Assembly: GCF_001613365.1 (NCBI RefSeq)
Contig: NZ_BDCF01000052.1
Location: forward strand, 1 to 56,029
Length of the DNA: 56,029 nucleotides
Reading direction: 5' to 3'
Source: Nocardia xishanensis NBRC 101358
Lineage (GTDB): Bacteria; Actinomycetota; Actinomycetes; Mycobacteriales; Mycobacteriaceae
Part shown: in pieces, positions 53,302 through 56,029 of the stretch
Position numbering within the stretch: position 1 is the first letter of the stretch
How the letters are laid out: each line of letters begins with the position of its first letter
Program-made: the position numbers and the translations under genes
The notes under the pieces: generated by a model
Database searches by the model: none
What the model was told of the DNA's origin: nothing
The model's input: the letters and a program-made list of their open reading frames with translations, nothing else

Positions 53302-54003
53302 TCACTCGAAGATCGCCGCCAGCTCGCGCAGCACTTCGCTCGCGGTGATCGGGTTCAGCGCGCCGAAGGCGGTGTCGCCGCACCGGCGCCACCACGGCGA
53401 CGCGGGCCGCGAGCTGAGCTCGACCGCCTCGATGACCCGCTCGCCCTCCGGCTCGGACTCCTCGACCGCGATGCCGTCGTCCAGGTGCAGCAGCACTTGC
53501 AGGTCGCCGTCGATCGGGCGGTAGAGGTGATCGTGCACTCCGTCGATCGGCGCGCCGCGGCGCCAGCCGAATCCCTCCAGGCGCAGCAGCGCGGAGGTGG
53601 GCACCATGCGGTGCGCGAAGCGTTCCAGCGAGGTCGCCGTCCGCTCCCGCTCGGTCAGCGCGTGCACCTCCCTGGCCAGTTGCGGAAAGGGTTGGCGCAG
53701 TTCGTGATTCGTGAAATGGCTGACCCAGTGCGGTAGTTCGCCCGCGAGCTGGAGCGGATGGGCCACCGCGATGCGAGCCGAGTCGACGCCGATCGTCCGG
53801 CCGTCGCGGTCGGTCGCGGTGCCGTCCGCCGCGACACGGAAGGACACCTCCGGGTTGGCCCGCTCGTCGAATCCGAGCCAGACCAGTCGTCGCGCCGGAT
53901 GGCGCAGGAACGGATGGTCGAGGACAGCAACCCGATGCTGACCGCCGGTCCAGGTGCGTTGCTGGATCATCGCCGTTTCCAGAAGCCGAATCTGTTCGCA
54001 CAT
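53302..54003 (-). CDS. Stand-alone DUF4132 domain protein
   Basis: 233 aa. LDHPFLRHPARRLVWLGFDE, IAVAHPLQLAGELPHWVSHF and LRQPFPQLAREVHALTERER, then FGWRRGAPIDGV, are the features of DUF4132, usually found at the C-terminus of proteins of 800 aa or more. Here it stands alone, as a truncated or minimal version. It lies on the opposite strand between the histidine kinase and response regulator. Function unknown. Confidence 0.75.
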   Translation of the reverse strand: MCEQIRLLETAMIQQRTWTGGQHRVAVLDHPFLRHPARRLVWLGFDERANPEVSFRVAADGTATDRDGRTIGVDSARIAVAHPLQLAGELPHWVSHFTNHELRQPFPQLAREVHALTERERTATSLERFAHRMVPTSALLRLEGFGWRRGAPIDGVHDHLYRPIDGDLQVLLHLDDGIAVEESEPEGERVIEAVELSSRPASPWWRRCGDTAFGALNPITASEVLRELAAIFE

Positions 54004-54123
54004 CTCCCCACCAAGAGAGTCGATTACCGAGAATCGTCAGAGCCTATCGGCGCGCGCCGACAACTCCGCGTGACGCGCGGAAGCGGTAACCGAATTGTCG
54101 CCGGGCACCGCTAGATTGGACCA

Positions 54124-54783
54124 GTGCCGATCACTGTTCTCGTAGTCGACGACCAAGAATTGATGCGCATGGGGCTGAAGATGGTACTCGGCGCGCACCC
54201 GGACATCGAGGTGATAGGGGAGGCGGAGAACGGCGCGTCGGCCGTCGGCAAGGCCAAGGAACTGCGGCCCGACGTGGTGCTGATGGACGTCCGCATGCCG
54301 GTGGTCGACGGCGTGACCGCCACCGGCCGCATCGTGGAGGCGGGCGACGGCTGCCGCGTCCTCGTGATGACCACCTTCGACCTGGACGAGCACGCGCTCG
54401 GCGCGCTGCGCGCGGGAGCCAGCGGCTTCCTGCTCAAGGACACCCCGCCGGAGGACCTGGTCTCGGCCATCCGCAGTGTGGCCGCCGGCGACGCGGTGGT
54501 CTCGCCGAAGGTCACCAAGCGGCTGCTGGATCGGCTCATCGCCGACGATCCCGCGGGCATGCGCGATCCCTCGGTGCTCGACGTGCTCACCGCGCGCGAA
54601 CGCGAGGTGCTCGAACATATCGCCGCGGGCCGTTCCAACGCCGAGATCGCCGGACAGCTCTATCTCTCGGAAGCCACCGTGAAGACGCACGTCGGCCGGG
54701 TGCTGACCAAGCTGGGCCTGCGCGACCGGGTGCAGGCCGTGGTGCTGGCCTACGAGACCGGGCTGGTGCGGCCCGGCGGCTGA
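54124..54783 (+). CDS. NarL/LuxR-type response regulator
   Basis: 219 aa from GTG 54124. The receiver domain has acidic residues Asp9/Asp10, phospho-acceptor Asp55 (VVLMDVRMP) and Lys in FLLKDTPPEDL. The C-terminal LuxR helix-turn-helix is LTAREREVLEHIAAGRSNAE, then IAGQLYLSEATVKTHVGRVL. Probable partner of the kinase at 52006. Confidence 0.94.
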   Translation: MPITVLVVDDQELMRMGLKMVLGAHPDIEVIGEAENGASAVGKAKELRPDVVLMDVRMPVVDGVTATGRIVEAGDGCRVLVMTTFDLDEHALGALRAGASGFLLKDTPPEDLVSAIRSVAAGDAVVSPKVTKRLLDRLIADDPAGMRDPSVLDVLTAREREVLEHIAAGRSNAEIAGQLYLSEATVKTHVGRVLTKLGLRDRVQAVVLAYETGLVRPGG

Positions 54784-54866
54784 ATCTCAGCGAGCTATCA
54801 GCCGAGCACGGGAGAAAAACTCCACCCGCGAGCGTTGGTAGGGATAGATCGTCCGGAAGGAACGCC

Positions 54867-55391
54867 ATGCCCGCCCTGCTGTTCGTGCTCTACGTGGTCG
54901 TCGAGATCGCCGCGCTGTTCGCCGTCGGTCAGCTGATCGGCGCGATGCCCACCATCCTGCTGCTCATCGCGGGCTCCGCGGCGGGCATGCTGCTGATCGG
55001 CTCCCAGGGGCGGCGGGTGTTCGACCAGTTCCGCCGCGCCGGACGCGGCGAGATCACCCCGGGCACCGCCGTCGCCGACGGCGCGCTGGTCGCGACCGGC
55101 GGAGTGCTGATGTTCGTCCCGGGCCTGGTGACCTCCGTGGTCGGGCTGCTGTTGCTGCTGCCGCCGACCAGGATGCTGGTGCGTCCCCTCGTCACCACGC
55201 TGGCCGCGCGTCGCTTCGGCCGCCTGCTGAGCCGCGCGCAGTACCGCGGCGTCGTCATCGACGGCGACGAGGTCATCGACGGCGTGGTCGTCCAGCAGTA
55301 TTCACCCACCCCGTCGGCTTCGCCGACTGCCGTCCCCCAGTTCTACGACGACGGTCATGGCAACGCCCGCCGGGCGGTCGGCCCGGCCTGA
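54867..55391 (+). CDS. fxsA: FxsA-family membrane protein
   Basis: 174 aa. The hydrophobic N-terminal region (FVLYVVVEIAALFAVGQLIG) and the conserved loop GSAAGMLLIGSQGRRVFDQF followed by LMFVPGLVTSVVGLLLLLPP and TRMLVRPL define FxsA, a cytoplasmic membrane protein known for affecting phage exclusion in E. coli when overexpressed. GGAAGG lies before the ATG. The C-terminal 60 residues are polar. Confidence 0.88.
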   Translation: MPALLFVLYVVVEIAALFAVGQLIGAMPTILLLIAGSAAGMLLIGSQGRRVFDQFRRAGRGEITPGTAVADGALVATGGVLMFVPGLVTSVVGLLLLLPPTRMLVRPLVTTLAARRFGRLLSRAQYRGVVIDGDEVIDGVVVQQYSPTPSASPTAVPQFYDDGHGNARRAVGPA

Positions 55392-55446
55392 CGGTGGGCC
55401 GTCCACGGTGATCGACCGAATCCGGCATACGGCAGACTGGTGACCC

Positions 55447-56029
55447 GTGGGTACCCAGTTGCTGATCGGCGGTCGTTTCTACAGCTCTAGTTCACCGGAT
55501 GCGACCGCGATGGCGGTCAGCGACGGCATGGTGGTGTGGCTCGGCGCCGAACGGCCCGGCCGCGCGCTGCACCCGGACGCCGAGATCATCGACTTGGACG
55601 GCGCGTTCGTCGCGCCCGCGTTCGTCGAGCCGCACGTGCACGTGACGGCGCTCGGCCTGAAACTCACCGGACTCGACCTGTCCGGCGCGCGGTCGCTGGA
55701 CGAGTGCCTGACGTCGGTGCGCGAACACGCCGCTGCCCGGCCGGACGGCGCGATCCTCGGCGACGGCTGGGACGAGACCCGCTGGCCGGAGGGCCGCCCG
55801 CCGACGATCGAGGAGATCGACGCGGCGGCAGGACCGGGCCGCCAGGTGTATCTGGCCCGGGTGGACGCCCATTCGGCCGCGGTGTCCTCGGCGCTCCTGA
55901 ACGCCGTGCCCGAGGTGTCCTCGGCGTCCGGGTTCACCAGGGGCGAGCCGCTGGTCGGCGCGGCGCACCACCTCGTGCGCGCCGCGGTGCTGAGCGGTCT
56001 GGACCGGGCGCGCCGGGACGAGGCGCGCC
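55447..56029 (+). CDS. Amidohydrolase family protein, N-terminal part
   Basis: The frame opens with GTG 55447 and runs off the end after 194 codons. GTQLLIGGRFYSSSSPDATA and VSDGMVVWLGAERPGRALHP are the start of an amidohydrolase beta-sandwich. AFVAPAFVEPHVHVTALGLK contains the metal-binding HxH. LGDGWDETRWPEGRPPTIEE resembles the YtcJ-like amidohydrolase-3 group. Substrate unknown; C-terminus missing. Confidence 0.85.
   Translation, partial: MGTQLLIGGRFYSSSSPDATAMAVSDGMVVWLGAERPGRALHPDAEIIDLDGAFVAPAFVEPHVHVTALGLKLTGLDLSGARSLDECLTSVREHAAARPDGAILGDGWDETRWPEGRPPTIEEIDAAAGPGRQVYLARVDAHSAAVSSALLNAVPEVSSASGFTRGEPLVGAAHHLVRAAVLSGLDRARRDEAR

Overview
The window is about 56 kb of high-GC DNA with the gene order of a mycolic-acid actinomycete, most likely Nocardia or a close relative. 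The reasons are a Pup-proteasome locus followed by tatA-tatC-helY-(Q/P/W-rich DUF4333 protein)-5'-3' exonuclease-pepE, the order of M. tuberculosis Rv2097c to Rv2089c; a biliverdin reductase-SDR-cobL block like Rv2074-Rv2072c; F420-linked enzymes; and several short secreted proteins of a Nocardia/Rhodococcus type. No tRNA, rRNA, insertion sequence or CRISPR array was seen. Coordinates come from reading frames, start codons and overlaps; product names come from motif recognition without database searches.

Layout. 1-5.1 kb: partial membrane protein, AraC regulator, a PucR-like regulator whose 5' end looks like a piece of an acyl-CoA synthetase, a T4-lysozyme-like protein coupled to a NUDIX hydrolase, and a DUF418 membrane protein. 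5.2-13.3 kb: pupylation and proteasome genes (dop, pup, prcB, prcA, pafA, pafB, pafC) with an NTF2-like and a thiamine-binding-type protein between pafA and pafB. 13.3-22.1 kb: ketopantoate-reductase-like gene, twin-arginine translocase genes, Ski2-like helicase, DUF4333 membrane protein, exonuclease and Xaa-Pro dipeptidase, with a degenerate 34-bp tandem repeat before the last. 22.1-36.2 kb: cobalamin region (cobL, cobK, cobIJ, cobH, cobG, cobN) with a B12 riboswitch before cobN. An Lrp regulator with dimethylargininase, a PadR regulator and a secreted glycine-zipper protein lie within it. A second glycine-zipper paralogue follows cobN.

37-45 kb: small stress or regulatory genes, an XRE regulator, a four-gene membrane operon coupled by ATGA overlaps, and a type I methionine aminopeptidase. 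45-56 kb: VOC/PadR divergent pair, F420-type oxidoreductase, second DUF4333 protein, tldE-tldD protease pair, TetR, TauE/SafE permease, a histidine kinase and response regulator separated by an opposing DUF4132 gene, FxsA, and the start of an amidohydrolase.

The strongest unexplained signals are: (i) the dyad GGTAT-N4-ATACC at four places, before the XRE gene, twice before the aminopeptidase gene, and beside cobIJ/padR, which suggests an undescribed small regulon; (ii) the four-gene membrane/lipoprotein operon at 39.3-43.1 kb; (iii) the acyl-CoA-synthetase/PucR chimera; (iv) a cytoplasmic T4-lysozyme-fold protein translationally coupled to a NUDIX hydrolase; (v) a probable CTG start of cobK coupled to a secreted-protein gene that sits where M. 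tuberculosis has cobM.
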